This document shows, piece by piece, positions 34,812 through 43,559 of a DNA stretch of 64,000 nt. Origin of the DNA: Actinophytocola sp044466355 (GTDB lineage Bacteria; Actinomycetota; Actinomycetes; Mycobacteriales; Pseudonocardiaceae); NCBI RefSeq assembly GCF_044466355.1, contig NZ_JBITMQ010000016.1:124001-188000 (forward strand), written 5' to 3'. Position 1 is the stretch's first letter. Every line of letters begins with the position of its first letter. The notes under the pieces were generated by a model, which saw only the letters and a program-made list of their open reading frames with translations, was not told where the DNA came from and searched no databases. The translations under genes were made by a program, and so were the position numbers.

Positions 34812-35420
34812 TCACAACCGGGAGAGGATCGCGGCGATACGCCTGCGTCCGTCGGCGCAGTACCGTTTCGCCGCTCCGAGCGTGATGTTCATCCGCAGCG
34901 CCGTCTCCCGTTCGCTGCGGTCCTCGATGTGCCGCAACGCCACCGCCTCCCGCTCGCGCGGGGTGAGCACCGCGAGCGCGAGGCCGACGGTGATCTCGTC
35001 GGCCACCCGCTCGTCGACCGGCTTGGCCGGGGCGTGCATCGTGTCCTCGAACTGCGCGGGGTCGCCGCCGTCGCGGTGCGCCCGGTCCCGGGAGTTGCTG
35101 GCGCCGCGACGGTTGGCCTCGTTGTTGACCGCGGCGCGGACGTAGCCGACGAGCGCGTCCGGCACGTCGAGGTCCGGGTTGGCCTTCAGCACCCTGGCGA
35201 ACGACTCGTGCACCACGTCCTCCGCGTCCTGCCGGTTGCCGAGTTTGTGGATGGAGTAGCGCAGGAAGGCGTCGTAGTGGTCGAGATAGACGTCGGCGAG
35301 CCTGCGGCGCAGTTCGTGGTCGACCGGCCGCGCCACCCGACGACGCCTGGGCGGCGCCGGCGCTGCGTGCCCCAGCCGGAAGTCGTCTGTGCCAACACCG
35401 TTCTCCACACCTTCGTCCAC
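34812..35420 (-). CDS. ECF-type RNA polymerase sigma factor
   Basis: A 202-residue sigma-70 family protein. Region 2 is YLDHYDAFLRYSIHKLGNRQDAEDVVHESFARVLKANPD, and region 4 is VLTPREREAVALRHIEDRSERETALRMNITLGAAKRY. GTG 35420 is chosen because GGAG lies five bases upstream; GTG 35453 is also open. No anti-sigma factor gene adjoins it; the downstream lipoprotein could play a signalling role, which is only an inference. Confidence 0.85.
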   Translation of the reverse strand: MDEGVENGVGTDDFRLGHAAPAPPRRRRVARPVDHELRRRLADVYLDHYDAFLRYSIHKLGNRQDAEDVVHESFARVLKANPDLDVPDALVGYVRAAVNNEANRRGASNSRDRAHRDGGDPAQFEDTMHAPAKPVDERVADEITVGLALAVLTPREREAVALRHIEDRSERETALRMNITLGAAKRYCADGRRRIAAILSRL

Positions 35421-35469
35421 TGTGCTCCTCGCGCCGCGGCGGACCGTAGCCACGGTGGACGGCGGGTGG

Positions 35470-35501
35470 GGAGGTGTTTCGGCTGTGGCCGAAACACCTC
35501 C
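35470..35501 (-). terminator. 14-bp stem hairpin downstream of the universal-stress remnant
   Basis: GGAGGTGTTTCGGC and GCCGAAACACCTCC form a perfect 14-bp stem with a TGTG loop. It begins eight bases after the end of the decayed universal stress gene and ends before the sigma gene. It is a strong intrinsic terminator candidate without a T-tract. Confidence 0.65.
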
Positions 35502-35508
35502 TGTGTGG

Positions 35509-35950
35509 TCACGTGAGGTGGGACGGCGTGTCGACGCCGTGACCGTGGTCGGGCTCGACGACCGCGACGGGGCAGTGTGCGCCGTGGATCACCGCGTGGC
35601 TGACCGATCCCAACAGCTTCCCGTGGAAGGCGCCGCGGCCGCGGGTCCCGACCACGACCAGTTCGGCGACCGCCGAGGCGTCGACGAGGGCTCGTTCGGC
35701 CGGTCCGTGCTCGACCACGGTGACGACGTCCAGCTGTGGGTGTGTCCGCTGGTCGGGGAACGGACTTGACGACGATCACGGGACAGGGAGCGCGTGCGGC
35801 GACCGCGAACGCCACCGAGCCGAGCAGGGGGCCCAGGACGCGGCCATGGCCTCGGGTACCGATCACCAGCAGACCGGCCCCTCCTGGATAGTTCGCGGCG
35901 TACACCACCAGCAGTCGCCCGAGGTGCCCGAGGTACCGCTCGGAGTCCAC
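35509..35950 (-). pseudogene. decayed two-domain universal stress protein
   Basis: Two universal-stress C-terminal halves appear in different frames. The first, from GTG 35950, contains GLLVIGTRGHGRVLGPLLGSVAFAVAARAPCPVIVVKS. After about 35770 the frame must shift to read VEHGPAERALVDASAVAELVVVGTRGRGAFHGKLLGSVSHAVIHGAHCPVAVVEP, ending at 35509. The N-terminal half of each domain is missing. A good ribosome site still precedes GTG 35950. The simplest reading is a tandem-domain gene that lost internal segments and its frame. Confidence 0.7.
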
Positions 35951-35977
35951 CGCTCACCTCTTCCTGTCCACCACAGA

Positions 35978-36313
35978 TCAGCCTGCCGCGGAGTCGGTGC
36001 CGCCAGTGTCGGAAGTACTGTCGGCCGCGCCGTCGCGGCGATGAGCGGCGCGGGCGATCGCGTGGCTGGTCACCGGAGAGGTGAGCGCGACGAACACGAT
36101 CGCGAGGGCGGCGAAGGTGATGATCCTGGCGTTCTCGGTCGCGACGGAGGACGCCAGGATCGCGATCACCCCCGGCACGGTGGCCAGGCCCTGGGCGTGT
36201 AGCTGGCTGTAGGTGTCGCGTAGTCGCAGGATGCCGACGAGACTGATCGTGAGCAGCACCAGGCCGAGCAGGAGCAGCACGCCACCGAGCACGTCGAGCA
36301 GGATCGACATCAT
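35978..36313 (-). CDS. mnhG: Mrp antiporter subunit G
   Basis: A 111-residue membrane protein with three hydrophobic spans and the family stretch GILRLRDTYSQLHAQGLATVPGV. It is the last gene of the mnhABCDEFG operon, and its start overlaps the mnhF stop (ATGATG). The tail is polar (RRDGAADSTSDTGG). It is a small structural subunit of the Na+/H+ antiporter. Confidence 0.92.
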   Translation of the reverse strand: MMSILLDVLGGVLLLLGLVLLTISLVGILRLRDTYSQLHAQGLATVPGVIAILASSVATENARIITFAALAIVFVALTSPVTSHAIARAAHRRDGAADSTSDTGGTDSAAG

Positions 36314-36579
36314 CCGAACGGACCTCCGGAACCGAGGTAACGGGCCGCGGCGACGGTGGCGACGAAGGACAGCAGCGCGAGAGCCACCGCGGCGTCGAAG
36401 TAGTACGCCTGCCCCCGCAGGTAGCTCAGCAGCGCCAGCAGCGCGACGACGATCACCGCCAGCAGGTCGAGCGCGACGACCCGCTGGAGCACGTCGCGGG
36501 CACGCACCAGCGCCAGGCCGCCTCCCACGAGCAGCAGCGTCACCCAGAACAGGGCCGGAACGACGATGTAGGCAGGCAC
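36310..36579 (-). CDS. mnhF: Mrp antiporter subunit F
   Basis: An 89-residue membrane protein with three spans; ALVRARDVLQRVVALDLLAVIVVALLAL is the conserved MnhF core. GTG 36579 lies five bases after the mnhE stop; the ribosome site is poor, so coupling to mnhE is likely. Confidence 0.9.
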   Translation of the reverse strand: MPAYIVVPALFWVTLLLVGGGLALVRARDVLQRVVALDLLAVIVVALLALLSYLRGQAYYFDAAVALALLSFVATVAAARYLGSGGPFG

Positions 36580-36584
36580 GGCGA

Positions 36585-37073
36585 TCAGGGGAAGACCGGG
36601 CGCTGGCGCCGCTGGTAGGAGTCGAGTTGTTCGGCGACCACGGCCTCGGGGTCGCGGGCGTCGAGCACGTGCAGCAGCATCCGGCCGCGCTCCTCGTCGA
36701 GGTCGACGACGACGGTGTCCGGCACGAACCCGACCCGGATGCCCCACGCCGCGGCGGAGGTGGGGCCGGTGCGGGGGATCGGAACCTCGACCAGGCCGCC
36801 GTCGGCGAGACCCCGGCCGATGAGGCAGGCGGCGGTCTGCCACGTGCCACGTGCCAGGTCCACCAGGGTTCCGCCGACCAACGCGGGCACGCCGGCGAGC
36901 CTGCGCAGCAGCGGCGCGGGTGGCGGTGGCCCGAGCGGGCTGATTCGCCGGCCCGCGGCGACGAGCAGTGTCGCCACGACGACTCCGGTGAGGACGTCCC
37001 CGGGATGCAGGCTCGTCAGCACCAGCAGGTAGACCGCGGTGAGCACGACGACGCGGAGCAACAGGGCAATCAT
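36585..37073 (-). CDS. mnhE: Mrp antiporter subunit E
   Basis: A 162-residue protein with N-terminal membrane spans and a cytoplasmic half containing GFVPDTVVVDLDEERGRMLLHVLDARD, typical of MnhE (TPGTxxVDxxxxxLxVHxLD-like). ATG 37073 follows GGGAGG. It is needed for assembly of the complex. Confidence 0.9.
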   Translation of the reverse strand: MIALLLRVVVLTAVYLLVLTSLHPGDVLTGVVVATLLVAAGRRISPLGPPPPAPLLRRLAGVPALVGGTLVDLARGTWQTAACLIGRGLADGGLVEVPIPRTGPTSAAAWGIRVGFVPDTVVVDLDEERGRMLLHVLDARDPEAVVAEQLDSYQRRQRPVFP

Positions 37074-37101
37074 GGTCAACCTCCCATCTGTTCGTTCGGG
37101 G

Positions 37102-38484
37102 TCATTCGGGGCCGCCGGCCATCAGGGCGTCGACGGCGTGGCCGCTGAGCACGAGCAGCGGCTCCGGCCACAGCCCGGCGGCGACCACCAGCAGTGCCAG
37201 CGCAGCCGTGAGCAGCCGTTGCGGTAGCGGGCTCGCCGTGGTGGCCGTCAGCGGGTCCGTGCGCCAGAAACGATGTTGGTAAACCTGGAACATGTAGACC
37301 AGCGAGAGCGCGCTGCCGGCCACCAGCAGCACCACGAGCGCGGTACTGCCCGCGACGACGCCGGTGCGGAACAACTCCAGCTTGCCGACGAAACCCACCG
37401 CGGGCGGCACCCCGGCCACGCTGAACGCCCCGGCCGCGAACGCGGCCGCGATCAGTGGGCCCCGCACTCCAGAGGCCAGGAACAGCAACGCCTTGTTCAG
37501 CGAGTTGATCACGCTGTAGAGCACCGCGGCCACCAGGCCGACCGGGCCGCCCACACCCAGCGCGACCAGCACGTACCCGACCTGTCCGATCGCGGAGTAG
37601 GCCAGCATCTCGGCGGTGTCGCCTCGGGCGACGGCCAGCACCCCGCCGTAGACGATCGACACGGCGCCGAGGATGACGAGCGTGACGCCGGCGAGCCGCA
37701 GTTGCTCGGGGAACAGGCCGACGCCGAAACGCAGTAGGCCGTAGGCGCCGATGTTCGCCACGGCTCCGCTGAGGATGGCCGCGACGGCGGGCCGGGCGCC
37801 CGCGTAGACGGTGGGCAGCCAGAAGTGGAAGGGGAACAGGCCGAGCTTGACGCTGAACGCGATGAAGAACCCAGCCGAGATCAGGACGGCGGCGTTGGGG
37901 TTGACATCAGGCATGCGCGCGGCCACCTGCTCCATCGCCAGCGTCCCGGTGACCCGGTAGACGCCGGCGACCGACAGCAGGAAGATGAACGAGCCCAGCA
38001 GGTTCACCGCGGTGAACACCAGCGCGGCCCGCAGCTGGCGCCGTTTGCCTCCGTAGGCCGACAACGCATACGCGGCGGTCATCGCCAGCTCGAAGAAGAC
38101 GTAGAAGGAGAACACGTCGGCGGTGACGAACAGGCCGGTCAACCCCGCGGCGAGCAGCACGACCAGACAGGGGAAGGTGCGTGACCGCACCCCGCCGATC
38201 GCCTCGTGAACGGCCGCGGCCAGCAGCACCAGGACCGACAGCAACCCGAAGGCGACGCCGAGGGCGTCAGCCCGCAACACGATGCCCACCCCGGCGGGCC
38301 AGCCCCCGGTGACGACCTCCCTGCCGCCCCCGGCGAACACGTCGGCGGCGAGCGCGCCGAGCACGGCGAGGTCGACCGCGAGCACCCCCACGGCCAGCCA
38401 CGACACCACGCGCCGACGTCCGTCCAGCCCGACCAGCAGGACGCCGGCGACCCAGGGCACGAGCAGCGATGTCGACAGCACCAT
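37102..38484 (-). CDS. mnhD: Mrp antiporter subunit D
   Basis: A 460-residue membrane protein of the NuoL/M/N proton-pumping family, with some 14 hydrophobic spans. Key elements: FVTADVFSFYVFFELAMTAAYAL (glutamate in the fifth helix), KLGLFPFHFWLPTVYAGARPAVAAILSG, and VINSLNKALLFLASG. ATG 38484 overlaps the mnhC stop. It is one of the two ion-translocating subunits. Confidence 0.94.
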   Translation of the reverse strand: MVLSTSLLVPWVAGVLLVGLDGRRRVVSWLAVGVLAVDLAVLGALAADVFAGGGREVVTGGWPAGVGIVLRADALGVAFGLLSVLVLLAAAVHEAIGGVRSRTFPCLVVLLAAGLTGLFVTADVFSFYVFFELAMTAAYALSAYGGKRRQLRAALVFTAVNLLGSFIFLLSVAGVYRVTGTLAMEQVAARMPDVNPNAAVLISAGFFIAFSVKLGLFPFHFWLPTVYAGARPAVAAILSGAVANIGAYGLLRFGVGLFPEQLRLAGVTLVILGAVSIVYGGVLAVARGDTAEMLAYSAIGQVGYVLVALGVGGPVGLVAAVLYSVINSLNKALLFLASGVRGPLIAAAFAAGAFSVAGVPPAVGFVGKLELFRTGVVAGSTALVVLLVAGSALSLVYMFQVYQHRFWRTDPLTATTASPLPQRLLTAALALLVVAAGLWPEPLLVLSGHAVDALMAGGPE

Positions 38485-38927
38485 CAGCCGGCCCGCTCGT
38501 TCTCGACCGGCCGCTCGCCGTCCAGGTCGTCCTCCGCGCCGGCCTCGACCTCTTCGCGGTCGGCCCGCCGCTCCGGTTCCAGTCCGGCCTCGTGCTCGGT
38601 CTCGGTCGCGGCCAGCTCGTCCTGCTCGGCGGTCCGGAAGACCACGATGGCCCGGTGCACCAGGGCGAGCAGCAACGCCACGGTGGCCAGCCCGATCACC
38701 AGCGCGGTCAACGCCAGCGCCTGCGGCAGCGGGTCGCTCACCTCGTCGCCCGGGGACACGGCGATCGCCGCCTGCCCGCGGCTCAGGCTCGCGGCGAGGA
38801 GCGTGACGACGGCACACTGGGAGATCAGCATGATGCCCGCGACCATCCGGATCAGGTCCCGTTTCTGCAGCAGGTAGGCGCCCGCGCCGAACAGGACGGC
38901 CGCGGCCAGCGCGAACGCGAGGATCAC
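38484..38927 (-). CDS. mnhC: Mrp antiporter subunit C
   Basis: A 147-residue NuoK-like membrane protein. Three spans include AGIMLISQCAVVTLLAASL and DPLPQALALTALVIGLATVALLLAL. The last 45 residues are an acidic tail (TETEHEAGLEPERRADREEVEAGAED) longer than usual. It overlaps both neighbours. Confidence 0.92.
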   Translation of the reverse strand: MILAFALAAAVLFGAGAYLLQKRDLIRMVAGIMLISQCAVVTLLAASLSRGQAAIAVSPGDEVSDPLPQALALTALVIGLATVALLLALVHRAIVVFRTAEQDELAATETEHEAGLEPERRADREEVEAGAEDDLDGERPVENERAG

Positions 38928-39388
38928 CGGGTTCCCTCCTTGCGCGGACGGCCGAGCTGGTGCAGCAGTACCGTCAGGACGCCGACGACCAGCAGGAAGA
39001 CCCCGATGTCGAACAGCAGCGGAGTGAACAGTTCGAGCGCGCCGATCTTGACGACGTGCTCTCCCCGGCCGGGGTGGTGGGTCACGGGCGGCTCGCCGAA
39101 CGCGAGTGGGACGAACCCGCTGGCGAGCGCGAGGAGCACGCCGCCGATCGCGAGAGCGGGCGCGTGACGCAGCATCGGCAAGGCCGCCTCGGCGCCGTCG
39201 GCACCCAGCGCGACGTAGATCAACGCGACAGCCAGCGCGACGATCACGCCGGCGGCGAACCCGTCGCCCACCTCGGCGTACCCCTTGACGATCAGACCGG
39301 CCGCGACCATCACGCTCGGCCCGGGCAACAGCCGGGCGACCACGCGGACCACAGCGCTGGGCGTCCCACCTTCGTCTCCGGTCCTCAC
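38924..39388 (-). CDS. mnhB: Mrp antiporter subunit B
   Basis: A 154-residue membrane protein with four spans; GLIVKGYAEVGDGFAAGVIVALAVALIYVALG and the C-terminal FDIGVFLLVVGVLTVLLHQL are conserved in MnhB. GTG 39388 overlaps the mnhA stop (GTGA); GTG 39391 is also possible. Confidence 0.9.
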   Translation of the reverse strand: MRTGDEGGTPSAVVRVVARLLPGPSVMVAAGLIVKGYAEVGDGFAAGVIVALAVALIYVALGADGAEAALPMLRHAPALAIGGVLLALASGFVPLAFGEPPVTHHPGRGEHVVKIGALELFTPLLFDIGVFLLVVGVLTVLLHQLGRPRKEGTR

Positions 39389-41670
39389 CACAGCCTCCGT
39401 CGCATCAGGGTGGCCACGCCGATCACCGCGACCAGCAGCACCGTGATCTCGACCAGCGTGTCCAGGCCGCGGAAGTCGGCGACGATCACGGTGACGACGT
39501 CTCCGCCGTGCGCGGCCGGTGTGAGCCGGATGTGTTCGGCGGACACGCTGTCGGGAGCGGGCTGGGACAGGAACCCCCACACGGCGACGAAGACCGCCAG
39601 CCCGGCGACGCACCCGGCGAGCGCGTCGCGCCGGCGCCGGCGGCGGGCGGGAACGGTCGTGTCCGGTCCTGGCTCTTCGTGCGGCATCCTGGCCAGGGCC
39701 GCGACGAAGACCAGCGTCAGCATGGTCTCCACCACGACGGCCACCAGAGCGACGTCCGGGGCGCCGACCAGTGCGTACACCGCGGCCAGCGCGAACCCGA
39801 CCACCGAGAGGGCGAGTGCCACGACGAGCCGGACCCGAGCCCTGGCGATCACCACGGTCGCGACGACGGTCAGCGCCAACAGCGGCAGGATCAGCCAGTC
39901 GGCCCCGACGATCGCGCCGACCACGTAGGCGCCGGCCGTCGGGGTGGCCGCGAACGCGAGACCGATCAACACGCCGGCCGGGACCAGCACCGCCGCGATG
40001 CTGGTGCGCAGGTCCCGCACCTCCCGGTCGTGCAGTGCGGCCGCGAGACGGTCCAGTGCGTGCAGCGCCGCCTCGTAGATCCGCTTCGGCCCCCATCGCT
40101 CTCCCGCCACGGCCAGGACCCGCGACATCCGGTCCGCCGCTCGCGGCAGGGCCAGCAGCAGTGCGCCCAGCACCCAGGCGGCGACGGCCATCAGGTTCTC
40201 CGGCCGGGCATCGAAGTGGTAGCCCGGGGAAACCGTCACCGGTCCGCCGTTCGACACGGCGGCGGCGTCCTCGGCCAGCCGCGCGAAAGGACCGACGACC
40301 AGCCCGCCGAACACCGCGACCGCGGCCAGGATCACGACCGGAGCGACGAGCAGGCCGGGTGTCGCCCCCACGTGCCCGCGCTCGGGCCCGAGGAACAGCC
40401 GTATCCAGAAGCGTCCGATGTAGGCGAACGTCAGGACCGCGGCGAGGACGGCCAGCACCGCGGTCGGCGGGCCGTGCTCCAGTGCGGCGGTGAACAGCAA
40501 CTCGTCCTTGAAGAACCCGATCGACAGCGGCAGTGCGGCCAGTGACGCCGTCGCGACCCCGGCCGCCACCGCGAGCACCGGCATCCGGCGTCCCAGGCCA
40601 CCCAACCGGGACAACCGGTCCTCGCCGGTGGCCGTCGTCGCCGCTCCCGCGGTCATGAACAGTGCGCTCTTGGCGACGCCGTGGGCCAGCACGTAGAAGG
40701 CCGCCGCACCGTTCGCCGCGGCTCCGCCCATCCCGTACAGCATGACCATGTAGCCGTACTGCGAGATCGTGGAGTAGGCGAGCACCTGCTTGAGCACGTC
40801 CCGCCGCAGCGCGAGCACCCCACCCACCACGATGGACAGTGCCCCGACGACCAGCAGCCCGTCCAGCACGGCCGCACTGCGCGACAGCAACGGGTGCACC
40901 CGCCCGATCAGCAGCACACCGGCCGCGACCATCGCCGCCGAATGCAGGTAGGCCGACACCGGGGTCGGCGCCGCCATCGCTCTCGGCAGCCAGAAGTGCA
41001 GGGGGACCTGAGCGCTCTTGGCCAACGCGGCCACCGCCACCAACGCGCCCGCGACCGTCGTGGTCGTCGACGGGCCGGCCCGCGCCAGCAACTCGGGGAT
41101 CGAGAACGTCCCGTGCGCCGCGTAGAGCAGCACCGCGCCGACCAGCAGCGCCACCGCGGCGACCACCGTGATCAACAATGCCATCAGTGCAGCGGTCCGC
41201 GCCTCACGCTCGGCCCGGTCGAAGCCGATGAGGAAGTACGAGCACACCGCCGTCAGGTCGAAGAACACGAACACCAGAACGAGGTCCTGCGCGGTGGCCA
41301 GCCCCACCATCGCCACCGCGAACAGCGTCATCCACGGCCAGAACCGCCACCGTTCCACCGCGGACCGGCGCTGGTGCTCCAGGTGCAGACTCAGATAGCG
41401 GGTGCCGTACGCGAAGACCAGGGCCCCCACACCGGTCGCCAGCAAGCCGTAGAGCGCGCCGAGACCGTCGAGCGCGAAACTCAGTCGTAAGTCCACAGTG
41501 GGCGCCCACGGCACCGAGAACCCGCCGCCGCCCGCCAACCAGCCGAGCAGGCACAGCGCGAACCCCACCATCGCCGCCGCGCATGCCGTCCATCCCGGCC
41601 AGTCCGTCGCCGACCTGCGGCGAGGTGCGCCCTCCTCCGGGGCTGCCGCACCGACGCGGGCGTCCGCCAT
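39385..41670 (-). CDS. mnhA: Mrp antiporter subunit A
   Basis: A 761-residue, roughly 20-span subunit related to NuoL, with a C-terminal MnhB/MbhE-like extension. Conserved elements: FFDLTAVCSYFLIGFDR, LAKSAQVPLHFWLPRAMAAPTPVSAYLHSAAMVAAGV, AHGVAKSALFMTAGA, and GAPDVALVAVVVETMLTLVFVAAL near the end. ATG 41670 follows GAGGAG. It begins the seven-gene operon; with MnhD it carries the ions. The complex expels Na+ in exchange for protons at alkaline pH. Confidence 0.94.
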   Translation of the reverse strand: MADARVGAAAPEEGAPRRRSATDWPGWTACAAAMVGFALCLLGWLAGGGGFSVPWAPTVDLRLSFALDGLGALYGLLATGVGALVFAYGTRYLSLHLEHQRRSAVERWRFWPWMTLFAVAMVGLATAQDLVLVFVFFDLTAVCSYFLIGFDRAEREARTAALMALLITVVAAVALLVGAVLLYAAHGTFSIPELLARAGPSTTTTVAGALVAVAALAKSAQVPLHFWLPRAMAAPTPVSAYLHSAAMVAAGVLLIGRVHPLLSRSAAVLDGLLVVGALSIVVGGVLALRRDVLKQVLAYSTISQYGYMVMLYGMGGAAANGAAAFYVLAHGVAKSALFMTAGAATTATGEDRLSRLGGLGRRMPVLAVAAGVATASLAALPLSIGFFKDELLFTAALEHGPPTAVLAVLAAVLTFAYIGRFWIRLFLGPERGHVGATPGLLVAPVVILAAVAVFGGLVVGPFARLAEDAAAVSNGGPVTVSPGYHFDARPENLMAVAAWVLGALLLALPRAADRMSRVLAVAGERWGPKRIYEAALHALDRLAAALHDREVRDLRTSIAAVLVPAGVLIGLAFAATPTAGAYVVGAIVGADWLILPLLALTVVATVVIARARVRLVVALALSVVGFALAAVYALVGAPDVALVAVVVETMLTLVFVAALARMPHEEPGPDTTVPARRRRRRDALAGCVAGLAVFVAVWGFLSQPAPDSVSAEHIRLTPAAHGGDVVTVIVADFRGLDTLVEITVLLVAVIGVATLMRRRLW

Positions 41671-41793
41671 GGGCAACTCCTCGTGCAGGCAGCAGACGGG
41701 TCCTCAACGTACGTGATCCCGACGGAGCTCGCAGAGGTCGCGAGCGACCGTCGGGCCGATGTCTCACGTCACGGTCTGGCGCGGTTCGCGGGC

Positions 41794-42636
41794 TTACCCG
41801 GCAGGGACCGGACTGGCCTTCGCATCGGGCTGGGTCGGTGCGGTGGGGACCGCTGTGACCTCCGTCTGTCGAGCGGCGCCGGGGCGCGCGGCCCGGTCGA
41901 GGAAGCGGAGCAGTTCGACCGGGATGGGAAGAATGAGTGTCGAGTTCTTCTCCGCGGCGACGGCCACGACGGTTTCGAGCAGCCGCAGTTGGAGGGCGGC
42001 GGGTGACTCACCCATGACGGTGGCGGCTTGCGCGAGCGCTTCCGAGGCCTGCAGTTCGCCCTCCGCCGTGATGACACGCGCTCGCCGTTGTCGCTCCGCC
42101 TCGGCCTGACGCGACATCGACCGTTTCATCGACTCCGGCAGCATGACGTCCTTGATCTCGACACGGTCGATCTGGATTCCCCAGCCCAGGGCCGGGCTGT
42201 CGATCATCAGTTCCAGCCCGTGGTTGAGCTGTTCCCGGTTGGACAGGAGGTCGTCCAGGTTGCTCTTGCCGATGATCGAACGCAACGACGTCTGCGCCAC
42301 CTGGCCGACAGCCAGTTTGTAGTCCTCGACGTCCACGATCGCGCGTACCGGGTCGATCACCTTGAAATAGACCACGGCGTCCACCTGAACCGAGACGTTG
42401 TCCCGCGTGATGCCGTCCTGTGTGGGCACGGGCATCGTCACGATCTGCATGTTGACCTTCCGCAGGCGGTCCACGACGGGTGCGACGATCGCAAGGCCCG
42501 GCCCGCGCACCGCCGGACGCACCCGTCCGAACCGGAAGACCACACCGCGTTCGTACTGGGTGACCACGTGAACACACGATGCGGCCACGAGGAACGCGAG
42601 AATCGCGATCCCGCCGATCGCATACGCCGTACCCAT
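41794..42636 (-). CDS. SPFH/band-7 membrane protein (slipin type)
   Basis: A 280-residue protein with one N-terminal membrane anchor (IGGIAILAFLVAASCVHVV) and a band-7 domain: QYERGVVFRFGRVRPAVRGPG, DNVSVQVDAVVYFKVIDPVRAIVDVEDY, SLRSIIGKSNLDDLLSNREQLN, IQIDRVEIKDVMLPESMKRSMSRQAEAERQRRARVITAEGE. Slipins organise membrane microdomains. ATG 42636 has GGAGGAGAA. It lies just upstream of the Mrp operon on the same strand and may be co-regulated. Confidence 0.92.
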   Translation of the reverse strand: MGTAYAIGGIAILAFLVAASCVHVVTQYERGVVFRFGRVRPAVRGPGLAIVAPVVDRLRKVNMQIVTMPVPTQDGITRDNVSVQVDAVVYFKVIDPVRAIVDVEDYKLAVGQVAQTSLRSIIGKSNLDDLLSNREQLNHGLELMIDSPALGWGIQIDRVEIKDVMLPESMKRSMSRQAEAERQRRARVITAEGELQASEALAQAATVMGESPAALQLRLLETVVAVAAEKNSTLILPIPVELLRFLDRAARPGAARQTEVTAVPTAPTQPDAKASPVPAG

Positions 42637-42699
42637 TTCTCCTCCGATTCCGAGAACCCACCATGCGGGCCATCCGCCGTCCTGAAGGGGCGGCGGGCA

Positions 42700-43323
42700 T
42701 CAGTTGCGGGGGCGCTTGCCCAGGAACGTCCCCCTGGACCAGCCCGGGCGGAGCGCCACCCGGGACGTGCGGCGGAGCCGGCGCTGCTCCTCGACCGTGC
42801 TCCTGGCGGGCCGGACACGGTCGGCCGGAGCTTGGCCACCCCGGTCGACGTCCGGTGCGGCCGCCACCGGAACGGGTGACCGGCGTGCGACGGCGTGCGG
42901 GTCCACCGCGTCGGCGACGGTCGAACGGGCCGGCAACGGCGTGACGAGCACCGGGACGTCGGTCAGACCGACAAGGCCGACCGCGGACCGTGCCCGGAGA
43001 AACGCACGTGAGCGGCCACGTCGGCGCGCGCCGACAACGATCATGAGCGCGTTCTCGGACTCCGCGATCGCGGCCAGGCGCTCGGCGACATCGCCGGTCG
43101 CCCCGCGTGCCTGGGCGTCGGAGCCCGGAACCTCGTCGGCGATGATCGCCACGGCGGTCCGTTCAGCCGTCTCGGCTCCGTCGGCCGACCGGTCACGCAC
43201 GTGCACGGCGACCAGCCGCGCCGACATCCGTTCGGCCAGCACGGCCGCGACACGCAACGCCGAGCGTGCACCCGGCGAACCGTCAATTCCGCAGATGACC
43301 GTTTTCACGGTGCGGTCCTCCAT
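42700..43323 (-). CDS. universal stress protein with basic C-terminal tail
   Basis: A 207-residue protein. Residues 5-138 form one USP domain: VKTVICGIDGSPGARSALRVAAVLAERMSARLVAVHV at the start, and LMIVVGARRRGRSRAFLRARSAVGLVGLTDVPVLVTP at the end, where the usual GxRGxG nucleotide motif is GARRRGR. The last 65 residues are Arg/Pro-rich. ATG 43323 follows GGAGTTGGAG. It probably takes part in stress or dormancy responses. Confidence 0.8.
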   Translation of the reverse strand: MEDRTVKTVICGIDGSPGARSALRVAAVLAERMSARLVAVHVRDRSADGAETAERTAVAIIADEVPGSDAQARGATGDVAERLAAIAESENALMIVVGARRRGRSRAFLRARSAVGLVGLTDVPVLVTPLPARSTVADAVDPHAVARRSPVPVAAAPDVDRGGQAPADRVRPARSTVEEQRRLRRTSRVALRPGWSRGTFLGKRPRN

Positions 43324-43352
43324 TTCTCCAACTCCCGGTCGGTTCCGGCCCG

Positions 43353-43559
43353 CTACTTCCGTGCGGGGTTCGTGATGTGACTTGCCAAACCCAGGACAAC
43401 CGCGGCGGCGGTGGCGAGCACGGCGGCGCCGTACGCCCCGACGATGACGAAGGCAACTGCCAGCAATACGCCCCACGCGGCGAATTCGCCGTACGTCAGA
43501 TGACGCGGGGTAGCCGCCCGTGCGCCCTTGCCGGCACGAAATGACCGCTCGCTGAGCAT
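43353..43559 (-). CDS. small two-span membrane protein
   Basis: A 68-residue protein starting at ATG 43559 after GGAGG. A basic N-terminus (MLSERSFRAGKGARAATPR) is followed by two hydrophobic stretches (FAAWGVLLAVAFVIVGAYG and AVLATAAAVVLGLASHI). I do not recognise it. It is 29 bases upstream of the universal stress gene on the same strand and probably in one operon. Confidence 0.65.
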   Translation of the reverse strand: MLSERSFRAGKGARAATPRHLTYGEFAAWGVLLAVAFVIVGAYGAAVLATAAAVVLGLASHITNPARK

